DNA of 64,000 bases from Jiangella sp. DSM 45060 (GTDB lineage Bacteria > Actinomycetota > Actinomycetes > Jiangellales > Jiangellaceae). The translations under genes and the position numbers were made by a program. This document shows, one piece after another, positions 16,542-25,153 of the stretch (the first letter of the stretch is position 1; each line of letters starts with the position of its first letter). The DNA is taken from positions 6,964,622-7,028,621 of the forward strand of contig NZ_LT629771.1 of NCBI RefSeq assembly GCF_900105175.1, given 5' to 3'. The notes under the pieces were generated by a model that saw nothing but the letters and a program-made list of their open reading frames with translations, had not been told where the DNA came from and made no database searches.

Positions 16542-17344
16542 CGGGGCTGCTGGCGATCGTGCTGGGTGGGTTGGCGGCGGTGGTGTGGGCCGGGCGTCCG
16601 TCGTTGCTGGCGACGCGGCTCGGCCGGCCCGCGAGTCGTGCAGCGTTGCGGCGGCTGCCGCCACGAGTCCTGCTCATCGGCGGGTCGGTCGTGGCCGGAG
16701 CAGCCGGCCTCACGGTCGCGGGAACGCCCGGACTGGTGGCAGGCCTGCTCGCCGTCCCGCTCGGACGGGTCTGGCGGCGGCGCCGGCGACAACGGCTGGT
16801 CCGGCGACGCCGCGAGTCCGATGTCGCGGAAGGCTGCGTCGCGCTCGCGGGTGAGCTCGCGTCCGGCGTGCCGCCTGCCCAGGCACTGAGCGCGGTCGCC
16901 GACGAGTGGCCCGAGCTGTTCGGTCCTGCTGCGGGTCGAGCCGCGCTCGGCGGCGACCCCTCGGACGCCCTGCGAGCCACCGGCGCACTGCCGGGAGCCG
17001 GGGCGCTGCACGCGGTCGCTGCGGCCTGGGAGGTGTCGGAGCGCACGGGTGCCGCGCCGTCCACCGTGCTCGTCGCCGTGGCCGACTCGGTGCGAGCCGA
17101 GGCGACCGTCCGGCGCGAGTCCGATGCCCAGCTCGCGGCGGTCCGGGCGACGGCACGGCTGATGGCCTGCCTGCCGGTGGCGACATTGCTGCTGTTCTCG
17201 GCGGGCGACGGCGACGCGCTCGGCTTCCTGACCGGGACGCCGTACGGGCTCGCGTGCCTGGTGCTCGCCGTGCTGTTCGTCGCTGCCGGCCTGTTCTGGG
17301 TCGACCGGGTGTCGCGGCAGGCGAGGTCGTCGTGGGAGCCGTGA
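16538..17344 (+). CDS. tadB: TadB-like T2SS-F inner-membrane platform protein
   Basis: The protein has 268 residues from a GTG overlapping the tadA stop; an ATG nine bases earlier is the alternative start. It has N-terminal hydrophobic helices, the T2SS-F domain in the middle (ALAGELASGVPPAQALSAVA and VSERTGAAPSTVLVAVADSV), and C-terminal transmembrane helices (LPVATLLLFSAGDGDALGFL, LACLVLAVLFVAAGLF). TadB pairs with TadC to form the membrane platform on which TadA acts. The gene sits in the expected order. Confidence 0.9.
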   Translation: MTGLLAIVLGGLAAVVWAGRPSLLATRLGRPASRAALRRLPPRVLLIGGSVVAGAAGLTVAGTPGLVAGLLAVPLGRVWRRRRRQRLVRRRRESDVAEGCVALAGELASGVPPAQALSAVADEWPELFGPAAGRAALGGDPSDALRATGALPGAGALHAVAAAWEVSERTGAAPSTVLVAVADSVRAEATVRRESDAQLAAVRATARLMACLPVATLLLFSAGDGDALGFLTGTPYGLACLVLAVLFVAAGLFWVDRVSRQARSSWEP

Positions 17345-17426
17345 CGAAGCCGCGCTCGGCCCACCTGCTGCCGCGAACCGAGCGTCGAGGTCCCCATGCG
17401 CCGGAGGAGAGGCCGGTGCGCTGGCG

Positions 17427-18245
17427 GTGACGTTGTTGTCCATGCTGTGCGCCGCCCTCGCAGCCGCTGTGGCGTTCGCGCCGCCGCCTGGCGTGGTCCG
17501 ACTCCGTACCGTTCTGCGCCGCGAGCAGCGCTGGACCAGGTCGCGAGCCGATCCCACGGGACGTGCTCGGCCGCGGCGCCCGCGACCACGTGGCGGGGCG
17601 AAGAGCCATGGTCAGATCGATCGTTCCGAAGCTCTTCGCCCGGCAGCGGTCTCCAGTGCCAGTCGTGGACTTGCGGCCGCGACCGCCGGCCTCGCGACGT
17701 TCTTGCTGTTCGGCGATGTGGCCGGGTTCGTGCTCGGTGCCGGTGTCGTCGCCGCGGCCTGGTTCGGACTGGGCCGGCTCGAACCAGCAACCCGGAAGCG
17801 CGACCGAGAACGGATCGTCGCGATGCTGCCGCTCGCGGCGGACCTCATGACGGCGGCGCTGTCGGCTGGTTGCCCGCCGGCGGCCGCGGCCGAATCCGTC
17901 GGAGCGGCGATCGGCGGACCACTCGGCCGGGCGCTCATCGACGCCGCGGCGGCGGCCGGCGTCGGCGTCGAACCGGGCCGAGCCTGGTCCGGCCTCGCGG
18001 CCGAGCCGGCGGTCCGACCACTGGCGCGAGCCCTCACCGGGGCGATGACGCGTGGGACGTCACCGTCGCCCGTTCTGGAGCGCGTGGCCGCCGATGCGCG
18101 CGACGCCGCCCGATGGGCCGGAGAGGCCCGCGCCCGATCGCTGGGCGCCCGGGCCGCTGCGCCGCTGGGACTGTGCTTCCTGCCTGCGTTCGTGCTGGTC
18201 GGGGTCGTGCCGATCATCGCGACGTCGGGTCCGCTGCTGCTCTGA
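17427..18245 (+). CDS. tadC: TadC-like T2SS-F inner-membrane platform protein
   Basis: This is a 272-residue protein with a GTG start. An N-terminal helix is followed by an Arg/Pro-rich cytoplasmic stretch (residues 30-65), two transmembrane helices (LAAATAGLATFLLFGDVAGF) and the T2SS-F domain (LPLAADLMTAALSAGCPPAAAAES). The C-terminal helix reads LGLCFLPAFVLVGVVPII, a typical TadC ending. It lies 82 bp after tadB and completes the ATPase-platform module. The T2SS-F glycine-rich element is well conserved. Confidence 0.9.
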   Translation: MTLLSMLCAALAAAVAFAPPPGVVRLRTVLRREQRWTRSRADPTGRARPRRPRPRGGAKSHGQIDRSEALRPAAVSSASRGLAAATAGLATFLLFGDVAGFVLGAGVVAAAWFGLGRLEPATRKRDRERIVAMLPLAADLMTAALSAGCPPAAAAESVGAAIGGPLGRALIDAAAAAGVGVEPGRAWSGLAAEPAVRPLARALTGAMTRGTSPSPVLERVAADARDAARWAGEARARSLGARAAAPLGLCFLPAFVLVGVVPIIATSGPLLL

Positions 18246-18281
18246 TGCCGCACCGGTAGCCTCGACCCGAGGTGATGCGTC

Positions 18282-18710
18282 GTGCGGCTGGCGCCGGACA
18301 CATGTAGGCAGCGGATGTCGGCGGCCCGGGTCGCCCATCTGGCCACGACCGGCGCCGACGGCCAGCCGCACCTGGTCCCCGTCACCTTCGCCCTGGTGAC
18401 GTCGTCCGGCGCCGACCGCGTTGCGATCGCCGTCGACCAGAAGCCGAAGACCACCTTCGCGTTGCGGCGGCTGCGCAACATCGCCGAGAACCCGCTGGTG
18501 TCGGTCATGTGCGACCACTACGACGAGGACTGGACGCAGCTCTGGTGGGTCCGCGCCGACGGTCGGGCGATCGTTCTCGACGACGGCAACGGCCGCGACG
18601 GCGCTCTCGTCGCGCTGAGCCTGCGTTACGGCCAGTACCGTGCCGACCCGCCGCGCGGGCCGGTCATCCTGATCGAGATCACCGCCTGGTCCGGCTGGTC
18701 CTACGCCTGA
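18282..18710 (+). CDS. PPOX-class F420-dependent oxidoreductase (TIGR03668-like)
   Basis: This is a 142-residue split beta-barrel flavin/F420-binding protein. AHLATTGADGQPHLVPVTFA, then VDQKPKT and NPLVSVMCDHYDEDWTQLWW, are diagnostic of the short PPOX-like actinobacterial family that binds deazaflavin F420. It starts with GTG. It sits between the tad platform genes and the pilin genes, an arrangement that breaks the Tad order and may be coincidental. The physiological substrate is unknown. Confidence 0.85.
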   Translation: MRLAPDTCRQRMSAARVAHLATTGADGQPHLVPVTFALVTSSGADRVAIAVDQKPKTTFALRRLRNIAENPLVSVMCDHYDEDWTQLWWVRADGRAIVLDDGNGRDGALVALSLRYGQYRADPPRGPVILIEITAWSGWSYA

Positions 18711-18822
18711 CAGCCTCGCGAAAGGGGCGACGCTGCTCGGCCTCGGTGCCGGACCCGACGCTGCCGGACGGATGCCGCCGCCGCGCCGTTGAAACGCCGC
18801 GCGGCCGCCGCCGCTGCGTCTC

Positions 18823-18877
18823 AGTTGTCCACAGGCCGATCCGATTCCGCTGGTTGTCCCCAAAACCGGATTCGCCG
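18823..18877 (+). promoter_or_regulatory. Second element with paired DnaA-box-like motifs, upstream of the pilin gene
   Basis: TTGTCCACA at 18825-18833 and TTGTCCCCA at 18854-18862 are again spaced 29 bp. The flanking bases match the element upstream of ssd at about 40 of 55 positions. The pilin ATG follows 94 bp downstream of the block. The shared spacing and sequence argue for a common regulator of both tad operons rather than a replication origin. Confidence 0.55.
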
Positions 18878-18971
18878 CTGGGATCCGCTCACCCGCCCGA
18901 AGAACCTGGTCGCAGGCCCACAGTTCGTGGGTTCCGCGCCGGCCGGTCGCCGGTTTCCAGGGAGGTTCACC

Positions 18972-19160
18972 ATGTCCAAGTTCACCAGCAGGCTCGGTCG
19001 GTTGCGCAGCGAGCGCGGCATGACCACCGCCGAGTACGCCGTCGGGACGGTCGCGGCATGCGGCTTCGGCGGCGTCCTTTACAAGCTGCTGACGAGCGAG
19101 CCGGTTCAGGCTCTGCTGAACAACGTCATCGAGAAGGCGTTCGGGGTGATCGGCGGATGA
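18972..19160 (+). CDS. DUF4244 Flp-type pilin-like protein
   Basis: This is a 62-residue protein with a GGGAGG ribosome-binding site. It has a basic leader (SKFTSRLGRLRSERG), a prepilin-peptidase-like junction (RGMTTAEYAVGTVAACG, with Glu at +5 after MTTAE), and a single hydrophobic helix. This is the actinobacterial DUF4244 family, the probable major Flp pilin of this Tad system. It overlaps the TadE gene by four bases. No prepilin peptidase gene is in the window. Confidence 0.9.
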   Translation: MSKFTSRLGRLRSERGMTTAEYAVGTVAACGFGGVLYKLLTSEPVQALLNNVIEKAFGVIGG

Positions 19161-19534
19161 GCCGCCGACGATCCACGGCCCGGGGCGATCCGCAGCGCGG
19201 CATGGTGACGGCCGAGATCGCAGCCGGATTCCCCGCCCTCGTGCTGGTGTTGCTCATGGCGATCTGGGCGATCACGACCGCCACCGGGCAACTGCGGTGT
19301 TCCGACGCGGCTCGTGAGGCGGCCCGGGCGGCAGCTCGTGGCGAGGACCTGGCGGTCGTGCGCGAGGTCGCGGCGGAGTCGGCGCCCTCGGGTGCGGACG
19401 TCGTCATCGACGAGGTCGACGGCCTGATCGAGGTGCGGGTCAGCGCACGCATGACCATGCCGGGTCCGCTGGGCGACACGCTGCCGACGACCACGATGTC
19501 GGGGAGCTCGGTGGCGTTGGCCGAGGCCGGATGA
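19157..19534 (+). CDS. TadE-family pseudopilin
   Basis: This is a 125-residue protein. Its short basic leader ends in QRGMVTAEIAAGFPALVLVL, a TadE-type processing site with Glu at +5 followed by a transmembrane helix. Then comes an extracellular alpha/beta part with one cysteine (LRCSDAAREAARAAARGED). TadE-like pseudopilins are minor components of Tad pili. The start and stop both overlap neighbours (ATGA on each side), giving a tight pilin-TadE-Rv3654c-like operon. Confidence 0.9.
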   Translation: MSRRRSTARGDPQRGMVTAEIAAGFPALVLVLLMAIWAITTATGQLRCSDAAREAARAAARGEDLAVVREVAAESAPSGADVVIDEVDGLIEVRVSARMTMPGPLGDTLPTTTMSGSSVALAEAG

Positions 19535-19899
19535 TGCCGGTCCGACGCCGCTCCGGCGAGCGCGGTGCGGGGACGGTGCTGGTCCTTTCGGTGGTACTGA
19601 CGATCTTGGTCGCGGTGCAGGCCGTGGCGGTCCTGGCGGCGGGTCAGTCGGCCCGTCACCGGGCCGCCGCAGCGGCGGACCTCGCTGCGCTGGCGGGAGC
19701 GAATCAGCTGGCGCTGGGCTCTGCCGATCCCTGTGCCGCCGCCGGCCGCATCGCCCACGCCAATGGCGCCACCCTGCGCGACTGCGTCATCGACGGCATG
19801 GAGGTCGAGGTCCAGGTGCGGGTGCCGACGACGTCCGTGTTGCCGTGGCTGCCGGATCAGGACCGACGCGCCCGTGCCGGTCCGCCGCGGCCCGGCTGA
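19531..19899 (+). CDS. TadG/Rv3654c-like secreted pseudopilin-type protein
   Basis: This is a 122-residue protein. An N-terminal RRSGERGAGTVLVLSVVLTI segment gives the processing-site-plus-helix pattern. Next is AAADLAALAGANQLALG, a signature of the TIGR03816 'helicase/secretion neighbourhood TadE-like' family, with a cysteine pair (DPCAA and RDCVI). Its gene position right after tadE matches the mycobacterial Rv3655c-Rv3654c order. The frame ends normally, so the protein looks complete although it is near the short end of the family. Confidence 0.85.
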   Translation: MMPVRRRSGERGAGTVLVLSVVLTILVAVQAVAVLAAGQSARHRAAAAADLAALAGANQLALGSADPCAAAGRIAHANGATLRDCVIDGMEVEVQVRVPTTSVLPWLPDQDRRARAGPPRPG

Positions 19900-19901
19900 C
19901 G

Positions 19902-19929
19902 TCCAGGCGACGGTGTCGCGGCGCCTGGA
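19902..19929. terminator. Possible terminator hairpin after the pilin operon
   Basis: TCCAGGCG and CGCCTGGA form a perfect 8-bp stem with a 12-nt loop, starting three bases after the stop of the TadG-like gene. There is no T tail, so termination is only suggested. The convergent EamA gene ends 53 bp further on. Confidence 0.4.
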
Positions 19930-19981
19930 TCGGCTCGCCGCGGTCGCCGAAACCGTGGCCGGTCCTGCCAGTGCGGTCAGG

Positions 19982-20851
19982 TCAGGGCTCGGCGCGGCTC
20001 GGACGTTGCCGGGTCGCGCCGAGGCAGGCCGCCACGACGAGTCCGATCGCGAGCCACTCCTGGACGTGCAGCACCTCGTTCAGCACGACGAGCCCGACCA
20101 GCGCGGCAGCCGCCGGTTCGAGGCTCATCAGGATCCCGAACACCGTCGCGGGCATGCGACGCAACGCTTCCAATTCGAAGGAGTACGGAATCACCGATGA
20201 GAGCAGAGCGATCCCAGCAGCCAGCAGCAGCACGTGCGTCTGCCAGAGGTCGGACCCGCCGGTCGTCAGGCCGATCGGCGCCACCGCGGCCGCGCCCACG
20301 ACGCTGGCGACGGTCAGTCCGGACGAGCCCGGGAAGCGCTGACCGAGCTGCTTGCCGAGCAGGATGTACGACGCCCAGCCGGCGGCCGCCACCAGCGCGA
20401 ACAGCACGCCCACCGGATCGATGTCGCCCGACCCGCCGCGGGCCAGCAGGACGACACCGGTGCCGGCCAGCAGCACCCAGAGCAGGTCGAGCCGGCGTCG
20501 TGACAGCGCGACCGCCACCCCGAGCGGTCCGATGAACTCGATGGTGACGGCGATGCCGAGCGGGATGCGCGAGAAGGACTCGTAGATCGCGATGTTCATC
20601 GCGGCCAGCGACAGCCCGAACGTGACCGCGAGCCCCAGGTCACCGCGCGATGCGCGGCGCAGCGCCGCACGGACCGCGCGCTGAGTGATCGCGACCAGCG
20701 CTATGGCCGAGAACGCCAGTCGCAGGAACACGACGGCGGTCGGCGGCAGCGTGTCGAACAGGCCCTTCGCGAGTCCGGCGCCGATCTGCAGCGAGAAGAT
20801 CCCGCCGAGCACCAGCCCGGGCGCGGGAATCGACCCGAGTGGCGACGTCAC
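19982..20851 (-). CDS. EamA/RhtA-like transporter
   Basis: This is a 289-residue protein with ten hydrophobic segments arranged as two EamA repeats. The first covers about residues 10-140 (GIFSLQIGAGLAKGLFDTLP, FLRLAFSAIALV). The second covers about 150-285 (VLFALVAAAGWASYILLGKQ, ILMSLEPAAAALVGLVVLNE). The WASYILLGKQLG and SLEPAAAAL phrases resemble RhtA, the threonine/homoserine exporter. It is convergent with the pilin operon and unrelated to it functionally. The exported solute is inferred from the family only. Confidence 0.85.
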   Translation of the reverse strand: MTSPLGSIPAPGLVLGGIFSLQIGAGLAKGLFDTLPPTAVVFLRLAFSAIALVAITQRAVRAALRRASRGDLGLAVTFGLSLAAMNIAIYESFSRIPLGIAVTIEFIGPLGVAVALSRRRLDLLWVLLAGTGVVLLARGGSGDIDPVGVLFALVAAAGWASYILLGKQLGQRFPGSSGLTVASVVGAAAVAPIGLTTGGSDLWQTHVLLLAAGIALLSSVIPYSFELEALRRMPATVFGILMSLEPAAAALVGLVVLNEVLHVQEWLAIGLVVAACLGATRQRPSRAEP

Positions 20852-21060
20852 GCGGTCAGCCTAGGCGCAGGGCGCCACCCGCCTCCGTCGCACGCCGGGG
20901 AGTCGTGCGGGGCCGCGATGCGCCTGGGCGGCGCGTCGAGGGGCGCGCTGGGCCGGGCGAGGGTGCGATGCGGGCTGCGGCTCCAGGGAACGTCGAGGGC
21001 GGGTACCGGTCGTGCCGGGCGTGGCGTGCGGTGCGGTGCCCGGGAGGCGTGCGGTGCGGG

Positions 21061-21319
21061 CTGGCGTGGGCCGGTTCGGGCGGGCGTGCTGGCTGGCTGG
21101 GCTGGCGTGGGCTGGATCGTGCGGGCGGGCGTGCTGGCTGGCTGGGCTGGCGTGGGCTGGATCGTGCGTGCGGGCGTGCGGTGTGGGCCGGGCTGGCGTG
21201 CGCGGGATCGTGCGTGCGGGCGTGCTGGGCTGGCCGGGCTGGCGTGGGCCCGGTTCGTGCGGGCGTGCGGTGTGGGCGGGATCGTGCGGGCGGACTGCCT
21301 GGGCTGGCCGGGCTCGGCG
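21061..21319. repeat. 45-bp minisatellite in the gap upstream of the EamA gene
   Basis: The non-coding gap 20852-21319 contains a 45-bp unit, beginning GGCTGGCTGGGCTGGCGTGG, that is exact at 21091 and 21136 and degenerates through about 21300 in three further copies. It is strongly G-skewed on the plus strand. No ORF crossing it looks like a protein. Confidence 0.85.
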
Positions 21320-21730
21320 TCAGGAGTCGTCGCGGGTGGCCGGTGATCCGGAGTCGGCGCGGGCGGGCTGCTGGCGATCGCCGTCAGCGTCCTTGTCGCG
21401 GCCGTCGCCGTCGGCGTGCAGGTCGCCGCCGGTGGAGGTTGGGTGGTCGGCCGCGGGGGAGCCGTGGGGATCGTCGGCGCGGTCGGCACGTCGTTCGAGG
21501 TCGCGGATCCGTTTGCGCTGCTTCAGCTCCTTGCGCAGCCCGATCCGCAGCAACCACAAGGCGGCCAGCGTCGCCAGGCCGGTGATCAGGCCGGCGATGT
21601 AGAGACCAGAACCCGACGTCGTGACCCCGGAACCGAGCAGGTCAACCGAGAGTGACTCGCCGGCGCCGGCGAGCACACCGATGGTGAGCAACAGTGCGAG
21701 CAGGAGAACGATCAGTGCGACAGCGACCAC
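21320..21730 (-). CDS. Small two-helix membrane protein with charged tail
   Basis: The protein has 136 residues, starting at a GTG preceded by AAGGGG with good spacing. Residues 2-24 and about 43-64 are transmembrane helices (VALIVLLLALLLTIGVLAGA and LYIAGLITGLATLAALWLLR). The rest is a highly charged, probably cytoplasmic tail (RKELKQRKRIRDLERRAD, then an Asp/Gly/His-rich stretch). The tail resembles the lapA-type or 'hypothetical membrane' proteins common in actinobacteria. The function is unknown. It is transcribed away from the repeat region and toward it ends. Confidence 0.7.
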   Translation of the reverse strand: MVAVALIVLLLALLLTIGVLAGAGESLSVDLLGSGVTTSGSGLYIAGLITGLATLAALWLLRIGLRKELKQRKRIRDLERRADRADDPHGSPAADHPTSTGGDLHADGDGRDKDADGDRQQPARADSGSPATRDDS

Positions 21731-21806
21731 GACGACACCCCTTCATCGATCCCCCGGGGTCCACCGTAGCGATCACCGGCCCGCCCGCGGGCGAATCCGA
21801 CCCGGG

Positions 21807-24479
21807 TCAGTCGGTCCCGGAGAGCAGCATGTCCAGCAGCCGCACCGCACCGGCCTTGTCGAGCGGCGCGTTGCCATTACCGCACTTCGGCGACTGCACG
21901 CACGACGGGCAGCCGTCGCGGCAGGGACAGGCGGCGATCGTGTCGCGCGTCGCCGTCAGCCAGGACCGCGCCGCGTGGAAGCCGCGCTCCGCGAAGCCCG
22001 CGCCGCCGGGATGACCGTCGTGCACGAAGACCGTGAGCATGCCGGTGTCCGGATGCAGCAGAGTCGACAGCCCGCCGATGTCCCAGCGGTCGCAACTGGC
22101 CACGAGCGGCAGGATCCCGATCGACGCGTGCTCCGCGGCGTGCGCCGCGCCCGGCGCGTCGGCCATCGACACTCCGGCGGCGGCGATTGCGTCGTCGGGC
22201 AGCGTCCACCAGACCGACCGGGTGCGCAGACGGCGTTCGGGCAGGTCGAGCGGCACCTCGCCGAGCACCGCGCCGTTGCGCAGGGCTCGCTTGAGGTATC
22301 CGACGACCTGGCTGACCACCTCCACCGTGCCGAAGGTGAGGCGCGCCGCCCCCCACTTCTCCGACGCCGACTCCTCGAGCACCCGCAACGTGCTGACCTC
22401 GCGCGCCGTCGTCGTGTAGTCGGGCGCGCCGGGCAGCGCCATCGCGACACCGTCGTCGAGGTCCAGGCTCTCGATGACGTAGGTGTCGCCCTGGTGGACG
22501 TAGACGGCGCCCTCGTGGGCGGTCGAGTGCGCTCGGACGCCGTCGACGGTGCCGAGCACGCGGCCGGTGCCGGCCTCCACGAGGCTCACCAGTCCGCCGG
22601 AGCCACGCAGATCGGCCAGGTCGGTGGGGCGCTCGCGCTTGGTCCAGTGCCAGGTGGTCTCGTCCTTGACCCTCCGCCGCAGCAGCCGCCGGTGTTCCAG
22701 CGTCGCCAGGACGTCGTCGGTCGACGGGCCGAAGATGGCCGCGTCCTGGGAGGTCAGCGGACGCTCGGCCGCGGCGGCGCACAGGTGCGGCGCCAGGACG
22801 TACGGGTTGTCCGGGTCCAGCACGGTCTCCTCGACCGGCTGCTCGAAGATCGCCTCGGGGTGCTGGACGAGGTACGAGTCGAGCGGGTTGTCGCTGGCCA
22901 CCAGGACGGCGAGGCTCTCCTGACCCGCGCGGCCGGCCCGGCCTGCCTGCTGCCACAGCGACGCCCGGGTGCCCGGCCAGCCCGCGATCAGGACGGCGTC
23001 CAGCCCGCTGACGTCGACGCCCAGCTCGAGGGCGGTCGTCGCGGCGAGGCCGACCAGCGATCCGTCGTTGAGCGCGGCCTCGAGGGACCGGCGCTCGTAG
23101 GCGAGGTATCCGGCCCGGTACGAGGCGACCCGGTTCGGCAGCGACGCGTCGACCTCGGTCAACGCCGACCGCGCCAGCCCGGCGACGGTCTCGGCGGCGC
23201 GGCGGGAGCGGACGAACGCGACGGTCCGCGCGTCGGCGATGACGAGATCGGTGAGCAGGTCCGCGGTCTCGGCCAGCACGCTCCGCCGCCGCGCGCTGCC
23301 GCCGTCGACGCCCCAGGAACCCGATCCTCTCTCCGGACCGGCGGGGTCGGGTGCGCCGTCGCCGGTGATGGTCGGGGAGCTGACGGCCGGACGGCCGGGG
23401 TCGGCGGCGCCGAGATGCGGGTCCCTGGCGACGGGGCCGGCGGCCGTCGTCGTGGCGGGCGGAGCGTCGACGGTGGCGGCGTCGGCGTCGCTGGGGCCGG
23501 CGTTCGGGCGGCTGGTGTCCGTGTCGCCGGAGGCGGTGGCCGCGTGGCCGGGGGTGGTGCTCGTGTCGCTGAGGGTGGTGGTCGTGTCGCTGGAGGTGGG
23601 GGCCGTATCGCCGGGGGCGGGGGCCGTATCGCCGGGGGCGGGGGCAGTGCCGGCGCTGCGAGCGTCCCGGGTGGCGCCGTCGCCCAGAAGGGGCGGTTCC
23701 CAGAGGAGGAACGTCTTCGCGCCGCTGGGCGAGCCGTCCTCGGTCACGGCCTCGATGGGCAGCATGCCGATGAGCAGTTTGGCGGTGCGGGCCGGGTTCG
23801 CCGTCGTCGCGGAGGCGAGGACGAACGTCGGCGTCGAGCCGTACATGGCGCAGACGCGCCGCAGCCGCCGTAGGACCTGCGCCACGTGAGAGCCGAAGAC
23901 GCCGCGGTAGCCGTGGCACTCGTCGACCACGACGAACCGCAGCGACCGGAGGAATCCGGCCCAGCGGTGGTGCGCGGGCAGCATCGCGTGGTGCAGCATG
24001 TCCGGGTTCGTCAGCAGGTACGTCGCGTGCGTCCGGGCCACGTCGCGCAGCTCGATCGGGGTGTCGCCGTCGTAAGTGGTGGCCATGACACCGGGGACGC
24101 CGAGCTCGTCGAGCGAGCGCAGCTGGTCGGCGGCCAGTGCCTTGGTGGGCGAGATGTACAGCGTCGTGCCGCCGAGGCGCCGGCCGGTGCGGGCCGCCGT
24201 CAACGCCGGGAGCTGATAGGCCAGCGACTTGCCCGACGCGGTGCCGGTGGCGATGACGACGTGCCGTCGCGACCAGGCCAGCGCAGCGGCCTGTGCCTGA
24301 TGGGCCCAGGGCGCTACGATGCCTGCGGTCATGAAGCGATCGCGCACGACGGGGTCCACCCAGAGCGGCCACGCGCCGGGCTTGGCGGCCCGGGCGGGTA
24401 TCGATTCGATGTGCGTGACACGTCCGGTCCGGTGCGGACCGGTCAGCAGGACATCGAGCAGGTCGTTCGGGCGGGGCAC
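21807..24479 (-). CDS. DEAD/DEAH-box helicase with DUF1998 C-terminus (TIGR03817 type)
   Basis: This is an 890-residue protein with a GTG start. Walker A is GTASGKS near residue 80, motif II is DECH, motif III SATTAN and motif VI QQAGRAGRAGQ. The C-terminal DUF1998 part ends in a probable zinc cluster (CPCRDGCPSCVQSPKCG). This is the superfamily-2 helicase that defines the actinobacterial 'helicase/secretion neighbourhood'; its role may be in DNA repair. About 130 residues of low-complexity Ala/Thr/Pro/Asp sequence with GDTAPAP repeats are inserted between the two RecA-like domains, which is unusual for the family. Confidence 0.9.
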   Translation of the reverse strand: MPRPNDLLDVLLTGPHRTGRVTHIESIPARAAKPGAWPLWVDPVVRDRFMTAGIVAPWAHQAQAAALAWSRRHVVIATGTASGKSLAYQLPALTAARTGRRLGGTTLYISPTKALAADQLRSLDELGVPGVMATTYDGDTPIELRDVARTHATYLLTNPDMLHHAMLPAHHRWAGFLRSLRFVVVDECHGYRGVFGSHVAQVLRRLRRVCAMYGSTPTFVLASATTANPARTAKLLIGMLPIEAVTEDGSPSGAKTFLLWEPPLLGDGATRDARSAGTAPAPGDTAPAPGDTAPTSSDTTTTLSDTSTTPGHAATASGDTDTSRPNAGPSDADAATVDAPPATTTAAGPVARDPHLGAADPGRPAVSSPTITGDGAPDPAGPERGSGSWGVDGGSARRRSVLAETADLLTDLVIADARTVAFVRSRRAAETVAGLARSALTEVDASLPNRVASYRAGYLAYERRSLEAALNDGSLVGLAATTALELGVDVSGLDAVLIAGWPGTRASLWQQAGRAGRAGQESLAVLVASDNPLDSYLVQHPEAIFEQPVEETVLDPDNPYVLAPHLCAAAAERPLTSQDAAIFGPSTDDVLATLEHRRLLRRRVKDETTWHWTKRERPTDLADLRGSGGLVSLVEAGTGRVLGTVDGVRAHSTAHEGAVYVHQGDTYVIESLDLDDGVAMALPGAPDYTTTAREVSTLRVLEESASEKWGAARLTFGTVEVVSQVVGYLKRALRNGAVLGEVPLDLPERRLRTRSVWWTLPDDAIAAAGVSMADAPGAAHAAEHASIGILPLVASCDRWDIGGLSTLLHPDTGMLTVFVHDGHPGGAGFAERGFHAARSWLTATRDTIAACPCRDGCPSCVQSPKCGNGNAPLDKAGAVRLLDMLLSGTD

Positions 24480-24568
24480 CTCGTGAGTCTCGCATCATGG
24501 TTGAATGCGGATGAGCCCGGCACGCGGTGAGCGCTGTGTGTTGACCGATGGAGGCATGGAGGATCTGC

Positions 24569-24916
24569 GTGGACCTGTCGTTGTCGACCCGTACCGAGAG
24601 CGGCCGCAGCGTGGTCGCGGTCGGTGGTGAGATCGACGTCTACACGGCGCCGAGACTGCGCGACCAGCTGGTCGAGCTCGTCGACTCGGGTCACTACCAC
24701 ATCGTCGTCGACATGCGTGAGGTCGAGTTCCTCGACTCGACCGGGCTCGGCGTGCTCGTCGGAGGCCTCAAGCGGGTCGGCCAGCACGACGGTTCCCTCC
24801 GCCTCGTCTGCAACCAGGAGCGGATCCTGAAGATCTTCCGGATCACCGGCCTCACGAAGGTGTTCCCGATTCACGAGACGCTCGAGGAGGCCGTGGCCGC
24901 CACGGAGACGCCCTGA
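24569..24916 (+). CDS. bldG: Anti-sigma-factor antagonist, STAS domain (BldG-like)
   Basis: The protein has 115 residues from a GTG with GGAGG six bases upstream; an in-frame ATG 21 bases earlier has no such site. The STAS fold is complete: [20 protein letters not shown], then [20 protein letters not shown]. The phosphorylatable serine is Ser57, in DSTGLG, the position known for BldG. Such antagonists release sigma factors from their anti-sigma kinases when unphosphorylated. It is divergent from the helicase gene, the same arrangement as in streptomycetes. No partner anti-sigma gene is adjacent. Confidence 0.88.
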   Translation: MDLSLSTRTESGRSVVAVGGEIDVYTAPRLRDQLVELVDSGHYHIVVDMREVEFLDSTGLGVLVGGLKRVGQHDGSLRLVCNQERILKIFRITGLTKVFPIHETLEEAVAATETP

Positions 24917-24934
24917 GAGGGCTCGCGAAGGCGG

Positions 24935-24960
24935 CACCGTGTGGGTACTTTCACACGGTG
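24935..24960. terminator. Hairpin between bldG-like gene and hppA
   Basis: CACCGTGTG and CACACGGTG form a perfect 9-bp stem with an 8-nt loop, 18 bp after the bldG-like stop. It could terminate that message or serve as an operator for hppA, whose ATG is 194 bp further on. There is no T-run, so the function is uncertain. Confidence 0.45.
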
Positions 24961-25153
24961 AGAACCATGTCGGTAGGTGGACCGACGTGAACTTTGGGTC
25001 GGGGGCGCTCTACACTCCGCAGGTCGGACGGATCCTGCCCATCTTGCGGTCCGTCGACACGAACGAGCCGATTCCTGTCAGCGGTCGGTCCAGCGGGCCG
25101 GCCGCGGACAGCTGTTTCAACGCCCTGCCCGAGGGCGACGTCAAGGAGGACGA

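Noticed and set aside
14062..18877. Chromosomal origin suggested by DnaA-box-like motifs
   Set aside because: Only four boxes in two pairs, no dnaA/dnaN/gyr genes, no AT-rich stretch, and the boxes sit in tad promoters.
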